Positions 28,029-37,986 are shown, counted from the stretch's first letter. The stretch is 64,000 bases of DNA from Thermaurantimonas sp046295455 (GCA_046295455.1 JBKBNI010000002.1:124001-188000); one strand, 5' to 3'. Numbers and translations: made by a program. Notes: a model not told the origin generated them from the sequence alone.

Positions 28029-29432
28029 TTAATCCGGTCTTTGTACCTCTGTCATCTGTACAACTCTTTTAATCACATTATCCAGTTCATGAGATGCATC
28101 TTTGATATGCTGTAAAAAATCATTTAACTGATCAGGCTCCACAATGCCTTCTTCAATCACATCAACCAGCGCCAGAATTCTGGCCAATGGCGCCCTGACT
28201 TCATGCGACTGCAACCACGCAATTTGTTGAAATCGCATATGATGCTGCTCTATAATCTCATCTTTCTTCTTTAATTCATCAATATTGAGAATTAATGCTA
28301 AAATAAATTTTTCGCCACCTTCTTCGAGCACAGTACCCCTTCCTAAACTCCAACAATACGAACCATCAGACTTAGCCGATCGAAATACTGAAACAACCGA
28401 ATCATTGGCATTTCTTAAAGATGACATCTCATTGGAAAGTTTATTTAAGTCGTCCGGATGTATAAATTCAGTGTAATTTTTATTCAAAATCTGATCATTT
28501 CTAAATCCTGAAAATTTAGAAAAGGTATCTGAGATATACAAAATTTTACCCGATAAATCAAGAATCGAAACAATCCCATTTACCTGGCTGACAAGTGTCT
28601 GGTATCTTTTACTCAATTTTCTATTCTCTTCCAGACTTTTTCGGACATTGGTGACTTCCAGACAATAATGACCCACGCCAAGTACCTGATTCGATGCATC
28701 AAAAATGGGTTTTAGTGTTACGACAAAATAGAGGTTATTTTTAGTCTTTAATTCTAACTGTATAGTGTTTCCCTCCAAAGCAGCCTTATATGCCTGTGCC
28801 ATTTGTTCTTTGTGCTGATCTTCCATATAGAGAAAGGCGCTATCGCCTCTTACAGGTTCGATATTAAACACATTTTTTGCTATCTCAATGGCTTTTTGAT
28901 TGCAGACTCTAAGGCGCAAATTTTTATCATAAAACGCCCAGGCCTCAGAAGTCATATTGTCGATCAGGTCAAAATAAGAATCTTTTTCATAAGGTTTTAA
29001 TGGATTGGTATCACTAATAAGTACTCCGATGCTCAAAACCCCGATCGAGGTATTGGATTCATCCATAAAGGCGGAAAATTCCCATTCAGAAAAATAAAAT
29101 GTACTCTCACCGGCCTTTGGCTTTCGGATTATAAGTTTTTCAATTCGGCCGGGTGTATTCAAGCAATTGTAAGCGGCAGAAAACACATATTCTTCATCCC
29201 CGTGATAAATCTGTCCATTGTAGTTTTTACCCAAAACTTCTTCTTTTGAAAATCCAAAATTCTTAATGTAGGTATCGTTGACATATCTCACCACTCCATC
29301 CAAATCCACTACCATCACCATCACGGTCGTACTATCTCTTAAATAAACCGGAATGTACTCATCTAACCATTTAGAAATCTTTTTCATAATCATGTCTGAA
29401 ACTGCATCGATTTTACCCTTCTTTAAAACCAT
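28029..29432 (-). CDS. Multi-PAS protein with HisKA phosphoacceptor domain but no ATPase domain
   Basis: A 467-residue signalling protein with no membrane helix. Three PAS-like regions are seen (about residues 40-140, 165-270 and 285-395), the last with FSGFRNDQILNKNYTEFIHPDDL typical of PAS_3. A HisKA-like segment follows with the H box SHEVRAPLARI (His about residue 410). The protein ends about 57 residues later, so the HATPase domain (N, G1 and G2 boxes) is missing. The stop is 7 bases from the end of argS, so no further coding room exists. It may be an adaptor or phosphotransfer protein, or a decayed kinase. A near-consensus -7 motif lies just before the ATG. Confidence 0.8.
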   Translation of the reverse strand: MVLKKGKIDAVSDMIMKKISKWLDEYIPVYLRDSTTVMVMVVDLDGVVRYVNDTYIKNFGFSKEEVLGKNYNGQIYHGDEEYVFSAAYNCLNTPGRIEKLIIRKPKAGESTFYFSEWEFSAFMDESNTSIGVLSIGVLISDTNPLKPYEKDSYFDLIDNMTSEAWAFYDKNLRLRVCNQKAIEIAKNVFNIEPVRGDSAFLYMEDQHKEQMAQAYKAALEGNTIQLELKTKNNLYFVVTLKPIFDASNQVLGVGHYCLEVTNVRKSLEENRKLSKRYQTLVSQVNGIVSILDLSGKILYISDTFSKFSGFRNDQILNKNYTEFIHPDDLNKLSNEMSSLRNANDSVVSVFRSAKSDGSYCWSLGRGTVLEEGGEKFILALILNIDELKKKDEIIEQHHMRFQQIAWLQSHEVRAPLARILALVDVIEEGIVEPDQLNDFLQHIKDASHELDNVIKRVVQMTEVQRPD

Positions 29433-29434
29433 AA

Positions 29435-29442
29435 CGAAAGTA
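29435..29442 (-). promoter_or_regulatory. Near-consensus -7 motif (TACTTTCG) right before the PAS/HisKA gene
   Basis: On the - strand TACTTTCG differs from TAnnTTTG at one position and ends two bases before the ATG at 29432. If used, the message would be leaderless. Confidence 0.35.
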
Positions 29443-29450
29443 TGTAAAAA

Positions 29451-29458
29451 TACCTTTG
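29451..29458 (+). promoter_or_regulatory. Bacteroidota -7 promoter motif (TACCTTTG) before the marC-type gene
   Basis: TACCTTTG matches TAnnTTTG, 21 bases upstream of the ATG at 29480. It lies in the 47-base divergent gap shared with the PAS/HisKA gene. Confidence 0.6.
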
Positions 29459-29479
29459 TCCGATTTTAAATATTTCTAA

Positions 29480-30040
29480 ATGAAAGATTTTCTAACCGTA
29501 ACAATGGTACTTTTTGCTGTGATAGATATACTCGGTTCCATCCCCTTGATCATCTCTCTTCGTCAGAAAGTAGGTCATGTTCAGTCCGAAAAAGCTACAG
29601 CCGTTGCTACCGTGATTATGATCCTATTTCTCTTCATCGGAGAGCAATTTCTGGGACTTCTTGGTGTAGATGTTTATAGTTTTGCAGTAGCAGGTTCTTT
29701 GGTTCTTTTTTTTCTTGCAATAGAGATGATCTTGGGTATCAGAATTTATAAAGAAGAAAGCCCAGATACAGCTTCCATTGTTCCTATTGCTTTTCCATTA
29801 ATTGCCGGTGCAGGTACATTGACTACAATTATTTCGCTCAGAGCTGAATATGAATATCAGATAATTTTAGCAGGCATTATTGTGAATTCTGTAATTGTTT
29901 ACATAGTATTGAAAAATACTGAACGTCTTGAAAAATTATTTGGAAACAGCGGTCTTGGAATTCTTCGCAAAACCTTTGGGATTGTACTTCTTGCAATATC
30001 TATCCGATTATTTACCCAAAACATTAAAGTTCTATTCTGA
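29480..30040 (+). CDS. MarC family integral membrane protein
   Basis: A 186-residue inner-membrane protein with six predicted helices, the usual size for MarC/YchE proteins. The family features DILGSIPLIISL in the first helix and IPIAFPLIAGAGTLTTIISL in the fourth are clear. MarC proteins were once linked to multiple antibiotic resistance, but that link was not upheld, and their function is unknown. The gene stands alone on the + strand between two - strand sensor genes, with its stop 4 bases from the end of the large kinase gene. Confidence 0.88.
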   Translation: MKDFLTVTMVLFAVIDILGSIPLIISLRQKVGHVQSEKATAVATVIMILFLFIGEQFLGLLGVDVYSFAVAGSLVLFFLAIEMILGIRIYKEESPDTASIVPIAFPLIAGAGTLTTIISLRAEYEYQIILAGIIVNSVIVYIVLKNTERLEKLFGNSGLGILRKTFGIVLLAISIRLFTQNIKVLF

Positions 30041-30044
30041 CACT

Positions 30045-33000
30045 TTATTTTTTTAATTTTATTCTAAATGTAGTTCCTTCATTTACTTTGCTTTCTACTT
30101 CGATTTTACCTCCCATAGATTCTACCTGTGCTTTGGTGATATATAGGCCAAGTCCTTTGGCATCAGGATTTCCGTGGAATGTTTCGAACATATTAAACAA
30201 TTTTTTGCCATATTTTTCTAAATCTATACCCAGACCATTATCCCTTACTTCTATAATCTTATATGAATCACTTAGATAATATGAATATTTAATAAAACTA
30301 CGCACATCTTTGTTTCTGTATCTGATAGCATTGGTCGTTAAATTAAGCAGAATACTTTCGAGAAAGGCAGGATTGCAAGTGACCTCTGCACTCTTTGAGA
30401 TTTCGTTAATTATTAGAACATCATTTTGTACAATATCTTTTTTTACAACGCTTAATACTTTTTCCAAAATATTATTTATGTTGATTGATTCGAGAGTGTC
30501 GTGTGCACTTTTTTCAATGGTAATTACAGCATTGAGTGACGTGATGGTTTCCATCAGGTTTTCTGAAGCTTTCTGAAGATGTTTGAATATATCCTTTTTT
30601 TCATCATCACTTACAAGATTATTGTTAATTAGTTCAATGAGCCCCTCAATGTTGGCTGCATATGATCTTATGTTATGACTTACGATATACGTAAAACTTC
30701 GCAGGCGTTCATTTTGGTCTGTTATAATATTTATCGTTTTTCTGAGCTCATCTTCTTTCAATTTCAATGAAGTAATATCCACTCCGATTCCGATAATTCC
30801 GGCGATCTGGCCATTCACATCCTTAAACGGAAGTTTCGAAATCATCATGTACTTTTTATCACCATATTGATTAGTGTATTCAATTACTTTATTGACCAGT
30901 GGCTTGCCGGACATTACCTCATTATCTTCTTTTTGAATACCTGTCAAGACTTCTCCCTCATAAAATTCTTCATCAGTTTTGCCGAGAACGTGATTTTCTG
31001 AAGTCATTCCAAGATAATATACTTCTGCCTTATTGACAAGTATTTTTCGGAAATTTCTATCTTTTACGTAAATTGTATTTGGTAGATTATCAATGACTGT
31101 TTTAAAAAGTATTCTTTCATTATTGAGTTGCAGTTCATAATGTTTTGTTTTTGTAACATCTCTGATGAGAATCAGCACCGAATTAATATCTTTTAGCACA
31201 CATCTACATTCATAATATTTCGTATTATTTTCTTCATCATGACGAAATAAGAACTCTCGAAATTCTGCTGTTCTAAAAACATCAGAAATATTTTTTTTAA
31301 AAATTTTCCTATCCTTTTCCGGAAGTACTTCATCGATTGTTTTATTCAAATAAGTTAATTGATCTATAAATAATGTAGATGGATTAGGAGAGTGTTGTTC
31401 AACAATTCGAAAGTCTTTATCTATTACAAGAAGTAGATCCGGAATAGCACTTAAAATTGCTCTATTTTCACGCTCACTTTCAATTATTTTTCGTTCAAAA
31501 TTCTTCCTTATTGTTATATCATCTTCTACAGCTATATACATCGTGTGGTTTCCCTGATCGTCAAAGATTGGAGTGATGGTCATTTCGATCCAGTATGGCT
31601 CCCCTGTTTTAGTATAGTTCAGGATCTCTTGCTTGAAAGGAACCAGTTCTTTTAATTTCTTGCGAATAATCGATATATGTGCAGTACTTGTATCTTTACC
31701 CTGAAGAATAGATCCAGGTTTTTTTCCCTTTACTTCATCAAATGTGTATCCTGTTTTTTCTTCAAAACTTTTATTTACCCAAGTAATATATCCTTTATTA
31801 TCAGTGATAATCACTATATTTTGAGTATGAGAAGCAACAAGTGAAAGCGTCTCTTGCTTTTTGTATAATTCTTTTATCTGAGTAATATCATTTTTGACAG
31901 CAACATAATTTCTTATTTTTCCTTGTATATACATAGGTGAAATAGTTGCATTTTCAATAAAGAGTGTGCCATCCTTTTTTTTATTAATCAACTCTCCTGT
32001 CCAACTCTCGCCAGCGGTTATTCTTTTCCAGAGCTGTTCGTAGGTTTCAGGGGCGACGAGTCCTGATTTCAAAAATCTTGGATTTTGATTCAATACTTCA
32101 TCTTTAGTGTATCCAGTAATATGTGTAAAAGCGTCATTTACATACTTAATATTTCCATCAGCATCTGTGATCATAATGGAGGCATCGCTTTGATTGATAG
32201 CGGCCTCGAGCGTTAAAAGACGTTCGATTTGCTGCTTCTGTTCATTTATGTTTCGAGCTGTAATGTAGAGTCTGTATCCATCATTTTCGAGGTAAATGAT
32301 ATTAAGTTTATCCTGTTGCCATATGTACTCACCATCGGAGTTCAGAATCCGGAATTCATACATCAAGGAGGTTTCTTTTCTCTCCAATGTTTCTAAAAGC
32401 ATTGATTTCACAACCTTACGATCTTCCGGATGTATGTATTCATATATTTTTGAGAGATCCTTCCAGCGATTGTCATTCCTTGGCACACCGGAAATTTTGA
32501 AATAGTTATCACTTGCGTACAGCAATTTTCCATTTTCAACGACAGCGAGCCCGTCCGGAGAATTTTCGATAAGAGTTTTTAACCTTCTCTCATTTTCCAA
32601 GAGTTTTATTTTATTCTTTACTTTTTCAAGTAGATTTAAAATTTCTTCTCTTAAATAGTCAATATGTTGTTCATCTATATTTTTTAGTGAAAGAATAAGG
32701 ATGATTCCATAAAGAACATTTATTTTAATTAACGGGATTTTATTTACAACCAAACCGTGATGAGAAATGTTCTTTATTAAGTTATTTAATGTATCACTGT
32801 GAATAATTTCATTTTTACTATTTTGTTGTAAATCAATTAATGAATTTGTGATAATACTGTTTAAATCACTTATGAAAAAATCATCATCAAACTGTTTGTG
32901 TGATGATATTTTCAATACATCTTTATCTTGATACAATTCAAAAAAATACACCTTTTCGGCCGTAAATATATCCTCAATCTTATCTACTATCTTTTGAATT

Positions 33001-33593
33001 ATTTCTTTATATATTTTTTCATCAATAATTTCATATGTTTTCTTATCATATAAATCATTGATAAGTCCCTTAATTGCGATTTCTATAGAGAGTCTTTTTT
33101 TACTTTGTTCGATTTCAGTGACATCTGTCAAATTTAGAAGAATATATTTTTCGTCGTTTGCCACAATGTCACTTATATGAGCAATGTATATTTTATTATT
33201 TACACCAGTTAAATTAATCCTTGAGACTTTTTTATTTAGTAAAAAATATAAATCTGATTGTGACTCTTCCGAAAATAATCTTCTAAAATCTACCTTACTT
33301 GTATCGTATTGGCCAAAGGTTTTATAAAATTCTGTATTTCCTTTTACTATACTAAATTTTTCATCTATAAGAAGTAAAATCGAAGGGATTATTCGAAATA
33401 TGTTTTCAATAAAAGAATTTTTATTTTCAAGTTCTATATTTACTCTTTTTAATTCTTCATTCTGAAATTCAATTTCTTTTTTGAAAACATTTATATTTTC
33501 AAACAAATAATCCATATCCCCATCAGAAAGATCTTTAGTACTATGGCTTTCTAAATAGTCTTTAATAAGTTTCTTGATCTCTTCTTTGGTCAT
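30045..33593 (-). CDS. Large multi-PAS sensor histidine kinase
   Basis: A 1182-residue soluble kinase. An N-terminal coiled region (about 1-60) is followed by a PAS-like part, a GAF-like low-complexity part and five or so recognisable PAS/PAC units; SILQGKDTSTAHISIIRKKL and NPRFLKSGLVAPETYEQLW resemble PAS_9/LOV-like units. No NCRFLQ-type flavin cysteine is seen. The HisKA H box is SHNIRSYAANI (His about residue 973). The HATPase has TTNAIRYRN (N box), DNGLGID (G1) and GLGLYITK (G2). It begins 12 bases after the CheB-CheR gene and is probably co-transcribed with it and the response regulator. The N-terminal coding part is very AT-rich. Confidence 0.9.
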   Translation of the reverse strand: MTKEEIKKLIKDYLESHSTKDLSDGDMDYLFENINVFKKEIEFQNEELKRVNIELENKNSFIENIFRIIPSILLLIDEKFSIVKGNTEFYKTFGQYDTSKVDFRRLFSEESQSDLYFLLNKKVSRINLTGVNNKIYIAHISDIVANDEKYILLNLTDVTEIEQSKKRLSIEIAIKGLINDLYDKKTYEIIDEKIYKEIIQKIVDKIEDIFTAEKVYFFELYQDKDVLKISSHKQFDDDFFISDLNSIITNSLIDLQQNSKNEIIHSDTLNNLIKNISHHGLVVNKIPLIKINVLYGIILILSLKNIDEQHIDYLREEILNLLEKVKNKIKLLENERRLKTLIENSPDGLAVVENGKLLYASDNYFKISGVPRNDNRWKDLSKIYEYIHPEDRKVVKSMLLETLERKETSLMYEFRILNSDGEYIWQQDKLNIIYLENDGYRLYITARNINEQKQQIERLLTLEAAINQSDASIMITDADGNIKYVNDAFTHITGYTKDEVLNQNPRFLKSGLVAPETYEQLWKRITAGESWTGELINKKKDGTLFIENATISPMYIQGKIRNYVAVKNDITQIKELYKKQETLSLVASHTQNIVIITDNKGYITWVNKSFEEKTGYTFDEVKGKKPGSILQGKDTSTAHISIIRKKLKELVPFKQEILNYTKTGEPYWIEMTITPIFDDQGNHTMYIAVEDDITIRKNFERKIIESERENRAILSAIPDLLLVIDKDFRIVEQHSPNPSTLFIDQLTYLNKTIDEVLPEKDRKIFKKNISDVFRTAEFREFLFRHDEENNTKYYECRCVLKDINSVLILIRDVTKTKHYELQLNNERILFKTVIDNLPNTIYVKDRNFRKILVNKAEVYYLGMTSENHVLGKTDEEFYEGEVLTGIQKEDNEVMSGKPLVNKVIEYTNQYGDKKYMMISKLPFKDVNGQIAGIIGIGVDITSLKLKEDELRKTINIITDQNERLRSFTYIVSHNIRSYAANIEGLIELINNNLVSDDEKKDIFKHLQKASENLMETITSLNAVITIEKSAHDTLESININNILEKVLSVVKKDIVQNDVLIINEISKSAEVTCNPAFLESILLNLTTNAIRYRNKDVRSFIKYSYYLSDSYKIIEVRDNGLGIDLEKYGKKLFNMFETFHGNPDAKGLGLYITKAQVESMGGKIEVESKVNEGTTFRIKLKK

Positions 33594-33605
33594 CAGAATT
33601 ATGGA

Positions 33606-36479
33606 TTATTTATATTCCGATACATCCATTACAATACCGACAAGTTTTAAAGGTTTACCATTTTCATCTCTGGCCACTACTCCCCCTCTGTCGTGATACT
33701 TTTTGTAGCTTCCGTCTTTACAACGTATCCGATACACGATATCCCAGGCCGGAGTTTTGCCTTCCATATGATCGCGCATGGCCTGCATGGTAAATTCATA
33801 GTCATCCGGGTGGAGATAGTCGCAGATTGCATATACATCTGTAGGGAATTCATCAGGTGTATATCCGATCATTGTTGCTTTTTTTTCATGCATGTTTACC
33901 TGTCCTGAGGGAACATCCCACTCCCACCAGGCCATATTTCCCATTTCCAAGGCCATTTGAAGTCGTTCGGTGGCTTTTTTCAAGGCTATCCGTTGCTCAT
34001 AGATATTGCGAAGATTGGTAAGTGTTACCAGTATTCCATCTACTGCCTGAAAGTCGGTTCTGTACGGAGCAATGCGCAGGAGATAGACATTTTCTTCCCC
34101 TAATTCGATTTCTTTTTCGATGATTTGAAGGTCTTTTTGAACGGATTTCAAATCATTTAGAAAATCGGGATAGAGAATCGTGTTCGAAAAGTGATGTATG
34201 GGTCTGCCGATATCGAAATCCATTACATGACTTAATTCGCTGAACGAAGGTGTTATTTTTCGGATGCACATTTTGCGGTCCAAATACAGGGCTGCAATAC
34301 CAGTGTTGTTCAGCAGGTTGTTAATGTCGCTGTTTAGCTGGGTTAGCTCATCTATTTTTGACTGAAATTCGCTGTTGACGGTATAGAGTTCTTCGTTTAC
34401 GCTCTGAAGTTCTTCATTGGTGCTTTGCAGCTCTTCATTGGCAGCGATAAGTTCTTCATTAGAAGATTGGAGTTCTTCGTTTGACGTTTCGAGTTCTTCT
34501 ACTGTAGCTTGCAAACTTTCTTTTACAAACTGGAGTTCATATTCCAATTCTTTCACCCGGTCCTGATAGTGTTCTCCCAGCGTCAGGACTTCTTCCGGGT
34601 TTTTATGCTGTTTTTTTGCTTTCCCCTTGTAAAAACTAATCAGGTAAATGGAATCAGGTTCATTGTCTTGAATCTTGGTACCCTGTATGTCATAAGTCTC
34701 GGCGAGATGTTCAAATTTTATGTTTTCGAACGAAACGACATCGCCTTCTTTTTTGAGTCTTCGCAGTATATTGTTGATTACAATTTGAAGGTCGGGGTGA
34801 ATGATTGTTCCCAGATTTTGATTAAACCTCCCGGATTGAATTGTGACAAAGGGGTTGATGTCGTTGATTATATGGAGAATGTGCAATTTATTGTCGATCA
34901 CGATCGAGGGCGGAAGCACGGTGTTGATAATTTTTTCGCTGAGCTCTGACTGGCGTTTTACCTCTCGAAGCAATCCGGAACGCGGCTCCCTGGTAAGGCG
35001 TCCTGAAGTCTGATAGGAAAGACCCGTCTCCGGAATGAAGACTGGATGATACCCATCCTTTTTTCGGAAGATTTTATGTTTCACATTCACCGGCTCAAAT
35101 GCTTCGCTCAGATCTCCTAGGGTTTCGCTTGATCCCATAAACAGTATACCTTTTGGCGCCAACGACATGTAGAACATATTGAGCACCTTAAACTGGCTGT
35201 CTGGCTTCAGATAGATGAATAAATTCCTGCAGATGATCAGATTAATCTTTGAAAAGGGGGGATCTTTCAGTACATTATGGGTCGCAAAAATGACCATCTT
35301 GCGTATGGACTCAGATATTTGATAGGTATTGTCTTTTTTGATGAAATATTTGGCCAGGAGTACCGGATCTATATCGCTGACCACACTCTCTGCATACGCT
35401 CCCTGACCGGCGATTTCAATGGCTGTCTTATCTATATCGGTGGCAAAAATTTTGACTTCAGTAGAGAGGTTGAAAGTGTCGATAAAATCTCTGATCAGCA
35501 GGGCGACAGAGTAGACCTCTTCACCGGTCGAGCACCCGACAGACCATATCCTCACAGTCTTTTTATCTTTGGAGAGTATTTCCGGTAGCACCTGATCTTT
35601 AAAAAATTCGAATGCTCCCTCATCGCGGAAGAATCGAGTGACACCAATTAAAAACTCACGGTATAAAATGTCTTTCTCCTGATCATTTGTGCTGAGAAGT
35701 ATGACATACTCATCCAGGGAATTCAACCGGTTAATCGACATGCGTCGCTCCAAACGCCGGATGATGGTATTTTCCTTGTAGTAGGTAAAGTCTATGCCGC
35801 TGTAATCGCGCAGGATGTGCATGATTTTGGCGAGCTGATCGATGTTTTGGTTGAGAATTTCTTCTATTCCGTTTTTGTTTTCTATAAACGGGTGCTTCAG
35901 ATAGTTGATGATGGCTTCGGGCATTTTGGATGGGGGTAGTATAAAGTCTACCACACCTGTAGCAATTGATGACTTAGGCATGCCGTCGAATTTGGCTGTT
36001 TTCTCATCCTGCACGAGTACCATGCCACCAGCTTCTTTGATGGCTTTGATTCCCAGTGTGCCGTCGCTACCGGTGCCCGACAGGATGATTCCTATAGCCT
36101 TTTTACCAAAATCTGTGGCCAGAGAGCGAAAAAATACATCGATCGGAAGATTGATCCCTTTCGAGGGTTTGTGATCTTCAAGGAGGAGTTTTCCATGAAA
36201 TACGGAGAGATTTTTTTTGGGGGGAATGAGATAAATATGATTTGACTCGAGATTCATTCCATCTTCGATGATCCTGATCGGAATGTCGGTAAATCGGGCC
36301 AGGAGCTCATTCATCAGCGACTTGTAATCAGGCGAAAGATGCTGCACTACCACATACGCCAATCCGGATTCAAGGGGTACGTTTTTAAAGAATTCCTGAA
36401 GGGCTTCCAGCCCGCCGGCAGATGCACCAATACCAACTACATACTCTGGCAACTTCTGCCTGCCATTTTTCGTCTTCAT
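33606..36479 (-). CDS. CheB-CheR fusion with coiled coil and two PAS domains
   Basis: A 957-residue protein joining a CheB methylesterase and a CheR methyltransferase. CheB (about 10-195) has the Ser of GIGASAGG, the His of VVQHLSPDY and the Asp region SGTGSDG (about residue 136), so the triad looks complete, but it has no receiver domain. CheR (about 210-480) has VGCSTGEEVYS and FATDIDKTAIEIA. A strong coiled coil (about 640-715) repeats EELxSxNEEL. PAS-like domains follow at about 720-820 and 835-957. No CheA, CheW or chemoreceptor is nearby, so this is probably a PAS-linked signalling protein rather than a chemotaxis adaptor. It is 20 bases after the response regulator. Confidence 0.92.
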   Translation of the reverse strand: MKTKNGRQKLPEYVVGIGASAGGLEALQEFFKNVPLESGLAYVVVQHLSPDYKSLMNELLARFTDIPIRIIEDGMNLESNHIYLIPPKKNLSVFHGKLLLEDHKPSKGINLPIDVFFRSLATDFGKKAIGIILSGTGSDGTLGIKAIKEAGGMVLVQDEKTAKFDGMPKSSIATGVVDFILPPSKMPEAIINYLKHPFIENKNGIEEILNQNIDQLAKIMHILRDYSGIDFTYYKENTIIRRLERRMSINRLNSLDEYVILLSTNDQEKDILYREFLIGVTRFFRDEGAFEFFKDQVLPEILSKDKKTVRIWSVGCSTGEEVYSVALLIRDFIDTFNLSTEVKIFATDIDKTAIEIAGQGAYAESVVSDIDPVLLAKYFIKKDNTYQISESIRKMVIFATHNVLKDPPFSKINLIICRNLFIYLKPDSQFKVLNMFYMSLAPKGILFMGSSETLGDLSEAFEPVNVKHKIFRKKDGYHPVFIPETGLSYQTSGRLTREPRSGLLREVKRQSELSEKIINTVLPPSIVIDNKLHILHIINDINPFVTIQSGRFNQNLGTIIHPDLQIVINNILRRLKKEGDVVSFENIKFEHLAETYDIQGTKIQDNEPDSIYLISFYKGKAKKQHKNPEEVLTLGEHYQDRVKELEYELQFVKESLQATVEELETSNEELQSSNEELIAANEELQSTNEELQSVNEELYTVNSEFQSKIDELTQLNSDINNLLNNTGIAALYLDRKMCIRKITPSFSELSHVMDFDIGRPIHHFSNTILYPDFLNDLKSVQKDLQIIEKEIELGEENVYLLRIAPYRTDFQAVDGILVTLTNLRNIYEQRIALKKATERLQMALEMGNMAWWEWDVPSGQVNMHEKKATMIGYTPDEFPTDVYAICDYLHPDDYEFTMQAMRDHMEGKTPAWDIVYRIRCKDGSYKKYHDRGGVVARDENGKPLKLVGIVMDVSEYK

Positions 36480-36499
36480 TTAGCCTTAAATAATTATTT

Positions 36500-36883
36500 T
36501 TAACTTCTTTTTCGGGTTAAAATTTCTTTGAGATCACTCTTTGAAATCGGTTTTATTAAAAATTCATTGATCTCCGGGTAGGTATATGCTTTTCTGCGGT
36601 CTTCTCCGTCGATGCTTGAAGTGACGATCGTCACAGAGATTTCTTTTTCGATATTCAGGTTTCTCAAAGCTTCTAAAAACTGCCAGCCATTCATTTTTGG
36701 CATATTGATGTCCAGTAAAATATGGTCGGGCAGCTGATCGGGAGATTTTTTATCGTACAGAGCCTCAATCGCATCGGAGCCATCCAGATACTCCTCGAGG
36801 ATATGCTCGATCTGAGCGGATTCGATACATTTCCTGGTTATAAAATTAAATACAGGGTCATCATCTACAAGCATGATTTTCAT
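36500..36883 (-). CDS. Single-domain response regulator
   Basis: A 127-residue receiver domain with no output domain. The acidic pocket is DDD (residues 7-9), the phosphoacceptor is Asp58 in LLDINMP, the switch Thr/Ser lies in IVTSS and the conserved Lys in FLIKPIS. It is first in the run with the CheB-CheR fusion and the histidine kinase, so the kinase is the likely phosphodonor. With no DNA-binding domain, it may act by protein contact or as a phosphate shuttle. Confidence 0.9.
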   Translation of the reverse strand: MKIMLVDDDPVFNFITRKCIESAQIEHILEEYLDGSDAIEALYDKKSPDQLPDHILLDINMPKMNGWQFLEALRNLNIEKEISVTIVTSSIDGEDRRKAYTYPEINEFLIKPISKSDLKEILTRKRS

Positions 36884-36894
36884 AGTTGTATGGT

Positions 36895-37917
36895 TTAATT
36901 TTCTTTTAGTAATACCACTACAGGTAAGTGGTCGCTATACCCTTTTGGCCAATACCTGCCTACAGACTCGCGAATCATTCCACTTCGGTCTTTTCCGGCC
37001 TTACTCGGTGCACCGAAGGCCAGTGGAGCCGGATTAAGGCCTTTGGTAATCAGATCGGGATGGTCGTATATGCCAGCACTCAACACCGAGAAGCCCTTAT
37101 TGAGCGCAATGGCGCGATTCACAAGCATCTGATCGAGCACACTCCACCTGCCATTGTATAGATAGGTACCTTTACCATCGGTCATTTCATTCCACAGGAG
37201 GTTGAGTAGGTAGGGAGTGTATATGCCATTGTGGTCTTTTCGCGCCCCGCGAAGCAGACGAATATTGGGCGTGGAGAGGGCGTATTCAGCCATGGACCGA
37301 CTGAATGGCTCGTCATTGAAATCGCCCATGACCAGGACCGGCTGATCGTTGCCCCGCTTTTCAGCGATCTGGTACAACCAGTAGCTCAGGGTTTCAGCCG
37401 CCATGATTCGGAAAGGTTCTGTCTCAAACTGGCCACCGGAGCGGGCCGGCCAGTGGTTGCCGATTACAATGAGTGATTTACCCTTTTTGGTTTTAAACTC
37501 TACCTGGAGCAGATCGCGAGTGGCGGAGCGCTTGTGCAATCTGACCGTAAATATCAAATCAGAGGGTACTTCAAAGAGATTGGTGTCGTATAAAAATGCC
37601 ACATCGATGCCTCTTTTGTCATTGGATTCATAGTGAACCCAGTGGTAGCGTCGGCCGGTGACGGCAAGCCGGCTGGTGAGAAGTGCCAGCAGCCTTTCAT
37701 TTTCGACTTCACAGACACCTAAAATATCCGGACCTGTGCCATTGTTCATTTCCGCTATTGCCGATGTCAGATTGTTAATTTTCCGGGATAGCACATTCTC
37801 ATTCCATCCGGCAAGATAATTTCCTATCTTTTTTTTTCTCCAATCGGGACGCTCGGAATGCTCTAGATCGAGGAGGTTTTCCAGATTCCACCACGCGATG
37901 TAGTAAACAGTGTCCAA
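36895..37917 (-). CDS. Endonuclease/exonuclease/phosphatase (EEP) family protein
   Basis: A 340-residue DNase I-like fold protein without a signal peptide, so probably cytosolic. Catalytic elements are WNLENLL (Asn), GVCEVEN (Glu), IGNHWPAR (His), VMGDFNDEP (Asp and Asn) and YSDHLPV (Asp-His). Translation appears to begin at TTG 37917; no ATG lies close upstream in frame. It ends 11 bases before the response regulator start, so it could head that operon. Substrate (DNA, phospholipid or nucleotide) is unknown. Compare the secreted EEP protein at 54722-56053. Confidence 0.85.
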   Translation of the reverse strand: MDTVYYIAWWNLENLLDLEHSERPDWRKKKIGNYLAGWNENVLSRKINNLTSAIAEMNNGTGPDILGVCEVENERLLALLTSRLAVTGRRYHWVHYESNDKRGIDVAFLYDTNLFEVPSDLIFTVRLHKRSATRDLLQVEFKTKKGKSLIVIGNHWPARSGGQFETEPFRIMAAETLSYWLYQIAEKRGNDQPVLVMGDFNDEPFSRSMAEYALSTPNIRLLRGARKDHNGIYTPYLLNLLWNEMTDGKGTYLYNGRWSVLDQMLVNRAIALNKGFSVLSAGIYDHPDLITKGLNPAPLAFGAPSKAGKDRSGMIRESVGRYWPKGYSDHLPVVVLLKEN

Positions 37918-37986
37918 GGCTGTGAGATTTTTTTCAAAGTAAAGTTATTTTATCAAACACGGCCTATGATTTGAAACAAAAAATTT

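Noticed and set aside
34320..34520. Apparent short tandem DNA repeat
   Set aside because: The repeated GAAGAACT-like units encode the EELxSxNEEL coiled coil of the CheB-CheR fusion, a protein-level repeat.
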